From assembly GCA_041485885.1 (NCBI GenBank), contig JBGPKL010000012.1, positions 5,833-69,832 of the forward strand: a DNA stretch of 64,000 bases. The letters run 5' to 3'. Of the stretch, positions 52,903 through 60,646 are shown piece by piece. Every line of letters begins with the position of its first letter. The stretch's first letter is position 1. Position numbers and translations under genes: made by a program. The notes under the pieces are model-generated. The model worked only from the letters and a program-made list of their open reading frames with translations. It was not told where the DNA came from and made no database searches. The stretch comes from JACQFZ01 sp041485885 (GTDB lineage: Bacteria > Pseudomonadota > Gammaproteobacteria > Acidiferrobacterales > Sulfurifustaceae).

Positions 52903-53243
52903 CGCTCCCGGCATCCTGCCTCCCGCGAAATTCGTACGTCCCTGTACAGCACGGCAAGTAGCTTTTCTTTGCTCGTGGTCGCTCCGCGCATCCATGCGCT
53001 CTCGCGACATTCGTACATCCCTGTACAGCACCCGAAAAGCTACCAAAAGAAACACGCCCCGGTTCGGGAACCGCAAGTACAATTTATTGAAGCTCGATGA
53101 ATCGCGCGCAGCGCGATACCGACTACCTGTTGCTGCCCAGGGTCCAACGAACTTCGTTGCACCCGTTCGGCGGCGTGAATGCACGTTGCGCCGCTCCTGC
53201 GCATCCTGCGCTCGCGAGCATTCGTACGTCCATGTACAGCAGG
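52903..53243 (+). repeat. three direct copies of a ~50-bp GTAC-containing unit
   Basis: The unit reads roughly CGCTCC-GCGCATCC-GCGCTC-GCGA-CATTCGTACGTCCCTGTACAGCA. The copies are at 52903-52952, 52980-53031 and 53192-53243. The GTAC-N6-GTAC core is identical in spacing in all three. Copies 1 and 2 are followed by inverted decamers (GTAGCTTTTC and GAAAAGCTAC) that can pair. Spacing is irregular, so this is not a CRISPR array. Confidence 0.8.
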
Positions 53244-53329
53244 TGCATTCACGAAACCTCCGCCTCACCCCGCTTTCGCGGGAATGACAAGGAAGGTTTT
53301 TTGCGATGACGGAGGCGCACCGCGCTTCC

Positions 53330-54325
53330 TCAATAATGATGCAACCCAATATCCACCTTATGCCGAAACACCCGATAGGTATGCACCGTGTACGCCAGAA
53401 CGAACGGCAGCAACAACCCGACCCCGATCAGCATGAACGCCTGCGTGCTCGGCGAAGCCGCCGCTTCCCATATCGTCACCGCGCGCGGAACCGCGTACGG
53501 CCAGGTGCTGATGGTGAGACCGAAGTAGCTCAGGAGAAAGAGCGCGACCGCGTAAACGAACGGCGCGAGCTCGCGCCGACGCGCGACAGAGCGCCACAAC
53601 GCCGCGGCGGCGCCCGCGGTCAGCAGTGGCACCGGTGAAAGATAGAGCAGGTTCGGCCAGCTGAACCAGCGCGCGGCGATCTCGGGTTGCATGAGCGGCG
53701 TCCAAACGCTCACGATTGCGATGAACGCCGTCATGACAAGCGTCAAACGCCGCGCAACCCGGTAGCACCATTCTTGCAACGGCCCCTCCGTCTTATAGAC
53801 GAGCCACGTCGCGCCGAGGAGCGCATACCCGGCAACCAATCCCGCCGCCGTCGTGAGACTGAACGCCGTCAACCAACCCCAGACTCCGCCGACGTAAACA
53901 CCGGCGCGTACGTCCAATCCTTGTACGAAGCTGCCGAGTAATGCGCCCTGCGCAAGGGTGGCGAGCAGCGAGCCCACGCCGAACGACCAACCCCAAATCC
54001 GCTTGCGGCGCGCCTGCGGCCGGAACTCGAAAGCGACCCCGCGAAATACGAGTGCGACCAGAAAGACAAGCAACGGCACGTACCACGCCGGCAAGAGCAC
54101 GCTGTAGGCGCCCGGAAACGCGGCGAGCAGCATCACCCCGCCGAGCACGAGCCATGTTTCGTTGCCGTCCCAAACCGGCGCGATGCTGCTCATCGACAAC
54201 TGCCGGTCACGCTCCTCTTGCATGAATAGAAACACAATACCGACGCCGAGATCGAAACCGTCCAACAAGACGTACATCGCGATACCGAATGCGATCACCA
54301 GGCCCGATAAAAGCGTCAGTTCCAT
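53330..54325 (-). CDS. cydB: cytochrome bd-type quinol oxidase subunit II
   Basis: This 331-residue partner of CydA has the expected hydrophobic profile of about eight or nine membrane helices. Recognisable parts are YVLLDGFDLGVGIVFLF near the start (about 18-34), APVWDGNETWLVLGG near 49-63, and FRGVAFEFRPQARR near 92-105. The start (ATG 54325) is one base from the cydA stop. A membrane-bound terminal oxidase built of CydA and CydB reduces oxygen to water using quinol. The CydB here has no unusual insert. No cydX-like reading frame was identified with confidence after it. Confidence 0.94.
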   Translation of the reverse strand: MELTLLSGLVIAFGIAMYVLLDGFDLGVGIVFLFMQEERDRQLSMSSIAPVWDGNETWLVLGGVMLLAAFPGAYSVLLPAWYVPLLVFLVALVFRGVAFEFRPQARRKRIWGWSFGVGSLLATLAQGALLGSFVQGLDVRAGVYVGGVWGWLTAFSLTTAAGLVAGYALLGATWLVYKTEGPLQEWCYRVARRLTLVMTAFIAIVSVWTPLMQPEIAARWFSWPNLLYLSPVPLLTAGAAAALWRSVARRRELAPFVYAVALFLLSYFGLTISTWPYAVPRAVTIWEAAASPSTQAFMLIGVGLLLPFVLAYTVHTYRVFRHKVDIGLHHY

Positions 54326-54326
54326 G

Positions 54327-55691
54327 CTAACTCTCGATGCGCCACGCGGTGCGCGGCACCGAGCGCACCTTCTCCGGTATCTCGTGCTCGGGTCCGGCGC
54401 GCGCGATGCGATAGGAAAAAATCAGGAACGCCCCGAGCAATACGCCGTAGGCGAGCAAGAACAAAATCATCGACGCAGCGACCGCGGAAACCGGCAGCGG
54501 CGTCGCCGCGTCCGCGGTGCGCAGCAATCCCTGAACGACCCACGGTTGCCGCCCGGTTTCGGTTGTGATCCAGCCGGCGATCACCGCGACGAACCCGAGC
54601 GGGCCGACGCACATGCAGACGATATGAAAGCGACGCGCGTCGTCCAGGCGGCCGCGCCACCATAGAACGAAACCCCACCAGGCGACGGCGAGCAGCAAAA
54701 ATCCGATCGCCAGCATGATCCGAAAACTGAAAAACACCATCGGTACCGGCGGACGCCGGTCGGGCGAGACCGCGTCGAGCCCCACCACTACTCCGCGTGG
54801 AGAATGAGTGAGGATGAGACTAGCGCCGTACGGAATTTCGACCGCGTATCGATTGGTCGCACGCGACTGATCCGGCAGCGCGAAGAGGACGAAAGGCGCG
54901 CCCGCCCTGGTTTCCCACAGCGCCTCCATCGCCGCGACCTTCACCGGCTGGTCGCGGTGCACCTGCAAACCATGCAAATCGCCGAGCAGGATCTGCGTCG
55001 GCGCGAACACCGCCGCCGATAGGATCGCCAATCGAAGCGCGCGCCGGGCCACGTCGGTATGCAACCGCCGGTGCAGATGCCACGCGGAAACACCCGCGAT
55101 CACGAACGCGCCGGTCAGCAGCGATGCCATCAGCATGTGCGCCAAGCGGTAAGGAAACGACGGGTTGAACACAATCGCCCACCAATCGGTCGGATAAAAC
55201 ACGCCCCCGCGCAGCTCGAAGCCGGCAGGCGTATGCATCCAGGAATTCGCCGCGAGTATCCAAAAAGCGGAGGCCATCGCGCCGAGCGCCACCATCAACG
55301 TCGCGAAGAACTGCAACCGGGGCCCAACGCGCCCCCAGCCGAAGAGCATGATCGGCAGAAAGCTCGCCTCGAGAAAAAACGCCATCAACACTTCGTATCC
55401 CATCAGCGGTCCGATGACATTCGCGGTAGCGGCCGAGAAGCGGCTGAAGTTCATGCCGAACTCGAACGAGAGCACCACCCCGGAGACGACACCCATGCCG
55501 AAGCCGAGTGCGAAGAGCTTCAACCAAAATCGGTAAAGCCGCAGGTACGCTTCCACCCCGGTCGCGAGCCAGGCGCCGTGCAGCATCACAAGGAAACCGG
55601 TGAGGCCGATCGTGAGCGTGGGAAAAAGAATGTGAAACGCGAGCGTGAATCCGAACTGCGCGCGCGACAATAAAACCGCGTCGAGCTCCAT
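54327..55691 (-). CDS. cydA: cytochrome bd-type quinol oxidase subunit I (CIO-like)
   Basis: The subunit that carries hemes b558, b595 and d has 454 residues. His20 in FHILFP is the expected heme b595/d-region ligand. FEFGMNFSRFS near 75-85, WILAANSWMHTPAG near 143-156 and the terminal GRQPWVVQGLLRT near 383-395 are conserved. The Q-loop region between GLQVHRDQP and PVPMVFFSFR is short, the mark of the cyanide-insensitive (CIO) subgroup. It is the first gene of the cydAB operon; upstream lies a decayed gene and then about 450 bases without a gene. Confidence 0.94.
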   Translation of the reverse strand: MELDAVLLSRAQFGFTLAFHILFPTLTIGLTGFLVMLHGAWLATGVEAYLRLYRFWLKLFALGFGMGVVSGVVLSFEFGMNFSRFSAATANVIGPLMGYEVLMAFFLEASFLPIMLFGWGRVGPRLQFFATLMVALGAMASAFWILAANSWMHTPAGFELRGGVFYPTDWWAIVFNPSFPYRLAHMLMASLLTGAFVIAGVSAWHLHRRLHTDVARRALRLAILSAAVFAPTQILLGDLHGLQVHRDQPVKVAAMEALWETRAGAPFVLFALPDQSRATNRYAVEIPYGASLILTHSPRGVVVGLDAVSPDRRPPVPMVFFSFRIMLAIGFLLLAVAWWGFVLWWRGRLDDARRFHIVCMCVGPLGFVAVIAGWITTETGRQPWVVQGLLRTADAATPLPVSAVAASMILFLLAYGVLLGAFLIFSYRIARAGPEHEIPEKVRSVPRTAWRIES

Positions 55692-55734
55692 GTGCTATGG
55701 CTCCGTGCCCCACGTGTGGTTAGCCATCGTGGCG

Positions 55735-55887
55735 CTACGCAATCGGTTGCTTGTTAATCGAATCGCCGCGGCTCTCGAACGCGACGTCACACTCGGTGTC
55801 GATGCCCATCGAGCGATTGTTGATATTCGACGAACCGATACGCGCAAAATCATAATCCACCACCATGTCACCACTCGCGCCGTCATG
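55735..55887 (-). pseudogene. decayed C-terminal fragment of a phospholipase-D-family gene
   Basis: About 50 codons can be read on the minus strand, ending in a stop at 55735-55737. They give VVDYDFARIGSSNINNRSM, then GIDTECDVAFESRG. This is the second half of an HKD motif region, as in cardiolipin synthases and related PLD proteins. The HxK part is destroyed, a stop codon in the same frame lies just upstream of 55887, and the rest of the gene cannot be found. It is therefore a remnant. It lies upstream of cydA on the same strand. Confidence 0.7.
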
Positions 55888-56338
55888 GCATTACCACTCC
55901 GCGTCTCACGCGTTTTAGAGCGTAACATACGCGCCCGCGTTTGATACCCACCGAAGCCGCGCGCGTCACGGACATTCCAGGATAGGAACATGAAGTCCGA
56001 GGCTTTGAAAGCAAACCGCTTAAGCGCGGCTTCCGATTCGCCTCGTCGCGCTTCGTATACCGAATTCACGCAACCGCGGTCGCGTGCACGGTTGGAGTGT
56101 CTTGCTCGGACGGTGACACGTCTGTCTCCTCGCGGCGACAACACCGTCGCGCTTTCTTCAAGCAGATAGACACGAGCGCGCGCACGGTGTCGGCGGCAAC
56201 CGACAGTGGCCGTATGTTTACGCCGGGTGTCTTACGGATATTCGGGCTCCGAGTCGAGGGGTATAAAGATTGCTAGCGAATGAACGCGGTCGACTGCGAC
56301 CCAGTGTTTTTTCGCACCGGCAAATCGGAGCTAGACGC
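55888..56338 (+). other. intergenic region without recognisable gene
   Basis: About 450 bases with no convincing reading frame, repeat family or terminator. Part may be unrecognisable remains of the phospholipase-D-type gene. The promoter of the following gene lies toward its end. Confidence 0.5.
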
Positions 56339-56860
56339 ATGAAAGGATTCTCTGAACTTATTGTGGCTGTATTCACTCTCGGTGTTCTTCCAAGCGCGCC
56401 ATCCGCGGATACGGCGGACCGGAAATTCGCCAAGGAAGCGGCCGTCGACAACATCGCGGAAGTCGAGCTCGCAACGCTCGCGCAAGAAAAGGCGTCGAGT
56501 GATCAAGTGCGCCAATACGCGGCGCGCCTGCGGCGCGATCATCAACAGGCGAACGAGAAACTCAAGGCGCTCGCCTCGCAAAAGGGCGTACCGCTCCCGA
56601 GTGAAATGGACGCGAAGCACAAGCGCGAGAAAGATCGCCTCACCAAGATGAAAGCGTCCGACTTCGACCGCGCTTATATCGACACGATGGTAAAGGAGCA
56701 CAAGGAAGACGTGCGGGAATTCGAGAAAGAGGCTGAGAAGGGCAAAGACGCCGATCTCAAGGCGTTCGCCGCCGAAACCCTACCGACGCTGCGCGAACAT
56801 CTGCAGCAGGCGGAGCAATTGCAAACGACCGTCAAAGCCGAGAAGAAATCGCGGTCGTAA
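56339..56860 (+). CDS. DUF4142 protein (ferritin-like helical, exported)
   Basis: The 173-residue product has a signal peptide of about 22 residues (LIVAVFTLGVLPSAPSA), cut near SAD. The mature part is almost all helical and rich in Lys and Glu. The DUF4142 family has a four-helix ferritin-like core with conserved segments such as AAVDNIAEVELATLAQEKA (about 33-51), YAARLRRDHQQANEKL (about 61-76) and FDRAYIDTMVKEHKEDV (about 106-122). Family members occur in periplasmic stress clusters. I start at ATG 56339, in preference to 56270, because of the signal peptide. It begins the small-gene stress cluster. Confidence 0.85.
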   Translation: MKGFSELIVAVFTLGVLPSAPSADTADRKFAKEAAVDNIAEVELATLAQEKASSDQVRQYAARLRRDHQQANEKLKALASQKGVPLPSEMDAKHKREKDRLTKMKASDFDRAYIDTMVKEHKEDVREFEKEAEKGKDADLKAFAAETLPTLREHLQQAEQLQTTVKAEKKSRS

Positions 56861-56899
56861 ACCCACTGACGTTTTGCGTTAACCCTCAAGGAGCGACCC

Positions 56900-57421
56900 A
56901 TGCGAGTCAGCAAGTTAGTACTTCCGGTTGTCGGGCTTATCGGGCTCTCGGCGGTGCCGTTGTGCGCCCAGGCAGAGCGCCCGGGCGCCTATTTCGGCGG
57001 TTCGTACGGACGGTATCGGATCGACGAAAACGCACTCAAGAAAAACGATTCGCTGTGGAAGGCCTTCATCGGGACGCAGTTTAACGACTGGTTCGGGCTC
57101 GAGGCCGCTTTCGTCAACTTCGATCGCGCATCGAATCAGAATTCCTCGTTTGAAACGGACGGATGGAGCGCCGCGGCGGTGGTGTCGCTTCCGCTCGGCC
57201 CGAACTCAGCGCTCTACGCGAAGGGCGGCGAGTATTGGTGGAGCGCCAAGTCGAATTTCGCCGGCGTGCGACGCGACGACAACGGCAACGATCCGTTCTG
57301 GGGCGGCGGAATCCGTTTCGGTCTGTCGGATGTTCTTAGTCTGCGCGTCGAATACGAGCGCTATAAGGTCGTGAACGTCAACCTCGACAGTATCTCGGTC
57401 GGTCTACAGGCGACGTTTTAG
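56900..57421 (+). CDS. outer membrane beta-barrel protein
   Basis: The 173-residue product has a signal peptide cut after AQA (about 26). The mature protein alternates hydrophobic and polar residues, and it ends in a Phe as outer-membrane barrel proteins do (VGLQATF). Segments such as YFGGSYGRYRI (about 31-41), WFGLEAAFVNFD near 64-75, and VLSLRVEYERYKV near 151-163 suggest an eight-stranded barrel of the OmpW/OmpA-like type. AAGGAG lies about seven bases before the start. It lies 39 bases after the DUF4142 gene, in the same direction. Confidence 0.82.
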   Translation: MRVSKLVLPVVGLIGLSAVPLCAQAERPGAYFGGSYGRYRIDENALKKNDSLWKAFIGTQFNDWFGLEAAFVNFDRASNQNSSFETDGWSAAAVVSLPLGPNSALYAKGGEYWWSAKSNFAGVRRDDNGNDPFWGGGIRFGLSDVLSLRVEYERYKVVNVNLDSISVGLQATF

Positions 57422-57486
57422 CGCGAAGACGTTACATCGCATTTGAATGCGTCTCCAACCCTGAAGAACAGCAAGGAGGTCACACC

Positions 57487-57810
57487 ATGAATGCGTTAGT
57501 GCGTAATGTGGGATTGGTACTGTGTTGGTTCGTTGCGGCGCCGCTCATCACGAGCTGCGCGCATTCGGAGCAGCAGCGGTCGGCGGGACAGACGGTGGAT
57601 GACGCCACGATCACGGCCAAGGTGAAGGCGCAGTTGTTCGCCGATCCCGATGTGTCCGCCCTAAGTGTCAACGTCACTACCTATAAGGGTCAGGTGCAGT
57701 TGAGCGGATATGTCGACAACCCGACGCAACGGTCGAAGGCGGAGCAGATCGCGAAGACCACGAACGGCGTGAAGTCCGTGTCGAACGATCTGATCGTGAA
57801 AGCGCAGTAA
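57487..57810 (+). CDS. BON-domain lipoprotein 1
   Basis: The 107-residue lipoprotein has a lipobox ITSC at 21-24 and one BON domain (about 38-105). BON domains bind phospholipid membranes and are found in proteins such as OsmY. The block DDATITAKVKAQLF, DPDVSALSVNV and TYKGQVQLSGYVD is nearly repeated in the second BON protein at 61668. AAGGAGGT precedes the start by seven bases. It is the first gene of a BON-DUF883 module and is probably co-transcribed with the genes that follow. Confidence 0.9.
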   Translation: MNALVRNVGLVLCWFVAAPLITSCAHSEQQRSAGQTVDDATITAKVKAQLFADPDVSALSVNVTTYKGQVQLSGYVDNPTQRSKAEQIAKTTNGVKSVSNDLIVKAQ

Positions 57811-57837
57811 ACGAGCGGTATCAGAGGAGAGAGCACC

Positions 57838-58122
57838 ATGGCGACGGATAAACCGCATCAGGCGGTCAGCAACGCCGAGAAGACGTTGCAATCGACAACC
57901 GAACGCGCCGCCAAAGCGACGCACGAGGCGATCGACTCATTGAGCGACTACGGCACGCGCGCCGAGGCGCGGTTGCGCGAAACCGGCCGGCGCGCGACCG
58001 AGCGCACGCGCGAGTACGCGGAGGACCTGGGCAGCTATGTGGCGCGTCGTCCGATCGCCTCCTTGGCCATGGCGCTCGGCGCCGGGTTCTTGCTCGGCGC
58101 CATCATCCGCGGCCGCGGTTAA
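57838..58122 (+). CDS. DUF883 (ElaB/YqjD) membrane-anchored protein 1
   Basis: The 94-residue protein is helical and charged until about residue 65. It then ends in a hydrophobic segment (about 70-90, PIASLAMALGAGFLLGAIIRG) with a C-terminal GRG. This is the ElaB/YqjD design: C-tail anchored, ribosome-binding when in stationary phase in E. coli. ERA and AET-type heptads suggest a long helix. AGAGGAGAG is just upstream of the start. It aligns along most of its length with the paralogue at 62010. It precedes a DUF1469 gene, as yqjD precedes yqjE. Confidence 0.88.
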   Translation: MATDKPHQAVSNAEKTLQSTTERAAKATHEAIDSLSDYGTRAEARLRETGRRATERTREYAEDLGSYVARRPIASLAMALGAGFLLGAIIRGRG

Positions 58123-58128
58123 TCCGCG

Positions 58129-58560
58129 GTGACGGGAAGCGGGAATCTCGGTACCTCGGGACCCGCGACGACGCCGGAGACCGCCCCGCCTATCGGGGCG
58201 GAGACAAGCCTGACCGGGCTTCTCGCGACCATCGTACGGTCGGCTCGCGACGTTGGTCTGCACGTGCTCGAGGTGATGGCGCTCGAATCGCGTCTCGCGG
58301 GCGTCGCGCTCGCCGGGATCGTCGGTGTCGGCGTCGGGATCGTGGTGACGCTTATCTCGGCGTGGGGCTTGCTCCTAGCGGCGGGCGTCAGTTGGATGGT
58401 GGACGCGGGCCTCGCGGTGGGTGCGGCGCTCCTCGTCGCCGCGGCGGCGAATCTGGTCATCGCCGTGTTGTTGGCGGCGCTGGTAGTACCGTGGCTCGCG
58501 CGCCGCATGATGTTTTCGGCGACGCGGCGTGTAATCGGAAAAATGGGATCGCACTCGTGA
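58129..58560 (+). CDS. DUF1469 (YqjE-like/phage-holin-3-6-like) membrane protein
   Basis: This 143-residue protein starts with GTG at 58129, only six bases after the DUF883 stop. It has an N-terminal soluble part (1-55) and two long hydrophobic segments, about 57-85 and about 92-118. This is the YqjE/DUF1469 layout. In E. coli yqjD, yqjE and yqjK form an operon, and the same three types occur here in the same order. No reaction is known. Confidence 0.85.
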   Translation: MTGSGNLGTSGPATTPETAPPIGAETSLTGLLATIVRSARDVGLHVLEVMALESRLAGVALAGIVGVGVGIVVTLISAWGLLLAAGVSWMVDAGLAVGAALLVAAAANLVIAVLLAALVVPWLARRMMFSATRRVIGKMGSHS

Positions 58561-58880
58561 CGCGGATGGAACGCATTCGTTGGAAAGAAAGACAGATCGA
58601 GCAAGCGCGTGCGGCGCTCAGGGAAAGCGTCATCGAGCTCAAGCGCGTGCTTCACCGGCGGTTGTCGTCGCGCACCGCGATGGCGGTGGGATTCGCCGCC
58701 GGCTGGTTGCTGGGATGGCGGCGTCCGCGACGCGCAGGAGGGAACGCGGCGCGCGCAACGGCAAGAGCGCGTCACAACCTTCCGTATCATTGGATGAGAA
58801 ATTATTTCGTCTGGCCCTTCCTGCTTCGGATCGCGCGAGACTTGGTGCTCGCGCAGCGCCCGAGCCGGAGGGAGGCATAG
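58557..58880 (+). CDS. YqjK-like small basic protein
   Basis: The 107-residue product uses a GTG at 58557, overlapping the previous stop (GTGA), or an ATG at 58566. It is basic, with an N-terminal coiled segment (ERIRWKERQIEQARAALRES, split at about 4-23) and a short hydrophobic stretch near 42-51 (AMAVGFAAGWLLGW). The place in the cluster, third after DUF883 and DUF1469, matches YqjK of E. coli. Sequence similarity is too weak to be certain. Function unknown. Confidence 0.72.
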   Translation: MTRMERIRWKERQIEQARAALRESVIELKRVLHRRLSSRTAMAVGFAAGWLLGWRRPRRAGGNAARATARARHNLPYHWMRNYFVWPFLLRIARDLVLAQRPSRREA

Positions 58881-58912
58881 GGCATTTCAACCTTAGACTA
58901 AGGAGAGTCGTT

Positions 58913-59158
58913 ATGCGTAAGCAATCCACTTGGACAGTTCTACTTCTTGCGATTTTGATGAGCCTCGGCGTCACGGCGTGTCAACGCGACAACGCCGGCA
59001 GCGGATCCGCGGACCGCTCCGGCTCGAGCGCCGGATCATCGCGCAGCAGCCCGTCGTCGCCCTCCCCCTCGCCGTCGTCGCCCTCCCCCTCGCCCAGTTC
59101 TCCCGGATCGTCGAACAGCGGCTCGAGCGACAGCGGTAGCAGCAGCGGCAGCCGTTAA
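58913..59158 (+). CDS. small Ser/Pro-rich lipoprotein
   Basis: The 81-residue lipoprotein has a lipobox VTAC at 20-23. The mature part is almost entirely Ser, Pro, Gly and Asp, with the repeated SSPSPSP unit (about 48-65) encoded by an 18-base tandem DNA repeat near 59055-59095. It is expected to be unstructured and surface or periplasm facing. AAGGAGAG is about six bases upstream. It resembles no named family. Repeat slippage in multiples of three would alter length only. Confidence 0.75.
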   Translation: MRKQSTWTVLLLAILMSLGVTACQRDNAGSGSADRSGSSAGSSRSSPSSPSPSPSSPSPSPSSPGSSNSGSSDSGSSSGSR

Positions 59159-59217
59159 ACCAGGCACGGTGGGATGACTCAAGTCGTTACTGGCGGCAGC
59201 ACCGCCGGGAGGTAGTT

Positions 59218-59382
59218 ATGTTGTCATGGTCTGTGACGTTTCTCATCATCGCCATCATCGCGGCGCTTCTCGGTTTTACCGGCATCGCCGGTACCGCCGC
59301 CGGCATCGCCCAGGTACTCTTCTTTATTTTCCTCGTGCTCTTTGTCGTGTTCCTTGTCATCGGCCGGCGGCCACCGGTATAG
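59218..59382 (+). CDS. DUF1328 small membrane protein (YtjA type)
   Basis: The 54-residue protein has two membrane helices (about 4-24 and 29-48). It reads MLSWSVTFLIIAIIAALLGF, then GIAGTAAGIAQ, then FFIFLVLFVVFL and ends GRRPPV. This is the usual DUF1328 sequence, ubiquitous in proteobacteria and often adjacent to stress genes. GGGAGGTA lies about seven bases upstream. Function unknown. Confidence 0.9.
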   Translation: MLSWSVTFLIIAIIAALLGFTGIAGTAAGIAQVLFFIFLVLFVVFLVIGRRPPV

Positions 59383-59417
59383 CGCGACGTAGCGAGCGTC
59401 CATCATAGGAGGTCGTA

Positions 59418-59615
59418 ATGAACTGGAATCAGATCGAAGGCAATTGGAGACAACTCAAAGGTAAGATCAAAGCGAAATGGGGAGACCTGACGGACGACGA
59501 GATCGATACGATCGATGGTCGACGCGAGGAGCTTCTGGGAAAAATCCAGGAAGCGTACGGCGTCGGACTGGACGAAGCGGAGCGCCAAGTCCACGACTTC
59601 GAACACTCGTTGTAA
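59418..59615 (+). CDS. CsbD family stress protein
   Basis: The 65-residue protein has the CsbD pattern: NWNQIEGNWRQLKGKIKAKWG (about 2-22) then LTDDEIDTIDGRREELLGKIQ (about 24-44). CsbD-like proteins are small, soluble and strongly induced in general stress (sigma-B in Bacillus, and by several stresses in E. coli YjbJ). AGGAGG lies seven bases before the ATG. It is followed by a terminator at 59676. Confidence 0.93.
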   Translation: MNWNQIEGNWRQLKGKIKAKWGDLTDDEIDTIDGRREELLGKIQEAYGVGLDEAERQVHDFEHSL

Positions 59616-59675
59616 CGCGGTCCGTACAACCGCACTGATAAACGTATCACGTCAAGGGAACCGTAAATATGTTGT

Positions 59676-59708
59676 GGGCCGCCCCGTTGTGCGCGGCCCT
59701 TTTTATTT
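59676..59708 (+). terminator. rho-independent terminator after the CsbD gene
   Basis: GGGCCGC (59676-59682) pairs with GCGGCCC (59693-59699), followed by TTTTTATTT. It closes the run that begins at 57487 or earlier. Confidence 0.88.
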
Positions 59709-59875
59709 CTTTGCGTACAAGGAAACCCTGAGACCGGTTGGTACAACTCCGGATTTCGAAGCTCACCCGTAGCTCGTACAGTCGGCATCGCACCGAGCGG
59801 CCCGCCGAGGCGCGGTCTCGGGCGAGGAGACGAGAAGCGGTGCGAGACGGCTCGCTGCTCGGCTGAGGAGGCAGG

Positions 59876-60082
59876 ATGGAAATCGGCAAAGTGAAGTGGT
59901 TCAACGAGAGCCGGGGTTACGGCTTTATCGCGCCAAGCGGCGGGGGCGATGACGTCTTCGCGCACTATTCGGCGATCGAGATGGACGGCTACAAGACTTT
60001 GCGCGAAGGGCAGCAGGTGGAGTTCCTTCGGGAAGAAGGCCCGAAGGGACCGGAAGCGTCCTGCATCCGGACCGTCAGCTAA
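59876..60082 (+). CDS. cold-shock domain protein 2
   Basis: A second 68-residue single cold-shock domain protein. RNP1 is RGYGFIA (about 13-19) and RNP2 is DVFAHYS (about 26-32). It is about 70% alike by eye to the copy at 24316. A GGAGG ribosome-binding site ends about five bases upstream. It is preceded by a terminator and a 160-base leader region without other features. A PilZ gene begins 22 bases downstream in the same direction, so cold-shock protein and PilZ protein are probably made from one transcript. Confidence 0.92.
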   Translation: MEIGKVKWFNESRGYGFIAPSGGGDDVFAHYSAIEMDGYKTLREGQQVEFLREEGPKGPEASCIRTVS

Positions 60083-60104
60083 GCAGTGCGAGCACGGGGT
60101 GTAC

Positions 60105-60506
60105 ATGGGTATGGAGCATCGCTGCGGTACCCGACGGAGGATCGACGCGAGCGTTATCGTCGATTGCCGGCCCGTCGGGCTGGTACGCGCCCGCATCCAG
60201 AACATCGGCGTGGGCGGGTTGTACCTGAAGATGCGGCCGGTCACGGGAATCGCGAACGATCGGGTGCGGATCATTTTCATGCGCCGCGACCGCGGGGTCT
60301 ACCGGCTGTACCGGATGCCCGCGGTCGTCATTCGCTGGACCCGAGAAGGCGCGGGCCTCATGTTCAGCGAGCTCGCATCGACCTCGTTCTACGCGCTCCT
60401 CGCGATCTTGCTCGCGGAGGAACGGCGCACCGCGGCGGAGAAAGTGGCTACCCATCGCACCGGCGCAACGAACCGCAAGCCCGGCGGGTCTTGGTTCAAA
60501 CAGTAA
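60105..60506 (+). CDS. PilZ domain protein 1
   Basis: The 133-residue product, from ATG 60105, is mostly a PilZ domain. The c-di-GMP-binding RxxxR is in HRCGTRRRIDA (about 5-15), and the second motif is NIGVGGLYL, in which the usual Ser of (D/N)xSxxG is Gly. VVIRWTREGAGLMF near 81-94 is the C-terminal strand pattern. A flexible C-terminal tail rich in Lys and Arg ends the protein. It follows cold-shock protein 2 and precedes PilZ protein 2. Confidence 0.85.
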   Translation: MGMEHRCGTRRRIDASVIVDCRPVGLVRARIQNIGVGGLYLKMRPVTGIANDRVRIIFMRRDRGVYRLYRMPAVVIRWTREGAGLMFSELASTSFYALLAILLAEERRTAAEKVATHRTGATNRKPGGSWFKQ

Positions 60507-60646
60507 CGGCCGATGATCGATGTTTCAGATTCGGGAACCGCTGACCGATCCGGTGTAGGGTGCACGCGCCATTTTGTCGATCAGTGAGACCGAGCGCACC
60601 CACTTGGTTGAATTAATTAAGCCCCTTGCTAGAACAGGAGGTAGAG

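Larger units (their letters stand above)
52733..53329 (+). other. repeat-rich intergenic region
   Basis: No real gene was recognised in about 600 bases. The region contains one CCCTCTCCC hairpin copy (52800-52833) and three copies of a roughly 50-base unit (52903-52952, 52980-53031, 53192-53243). The flanks are GC-rich and open in several frames, but the frames show no family match and run across the repeats. Confidence 0.7.

Noticed and set aside
52903..53243. CRISPR-like direct repeats.
   Set aside because: Three copies with unequal gaps of about 30 and 160 bases, imperfect sequence and no cas genes. It is a dispersed repeat.
52849..53349. A 166-codon minus-strand frame, and plus-strand frames of similar length, in the gap before cydB.
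   Set aside because: They are read through three copies of the 50-base repeat, so apparent coding reflects the repeat and not a gene.
55695..56144. A 149-codon minus-strand frame next to cydA.
   Set aside because: It is in a different frame from the readable phospholipase-D fragment and is Arg-rich without a motif. The true relic is the shorter segment at 55735-55887.
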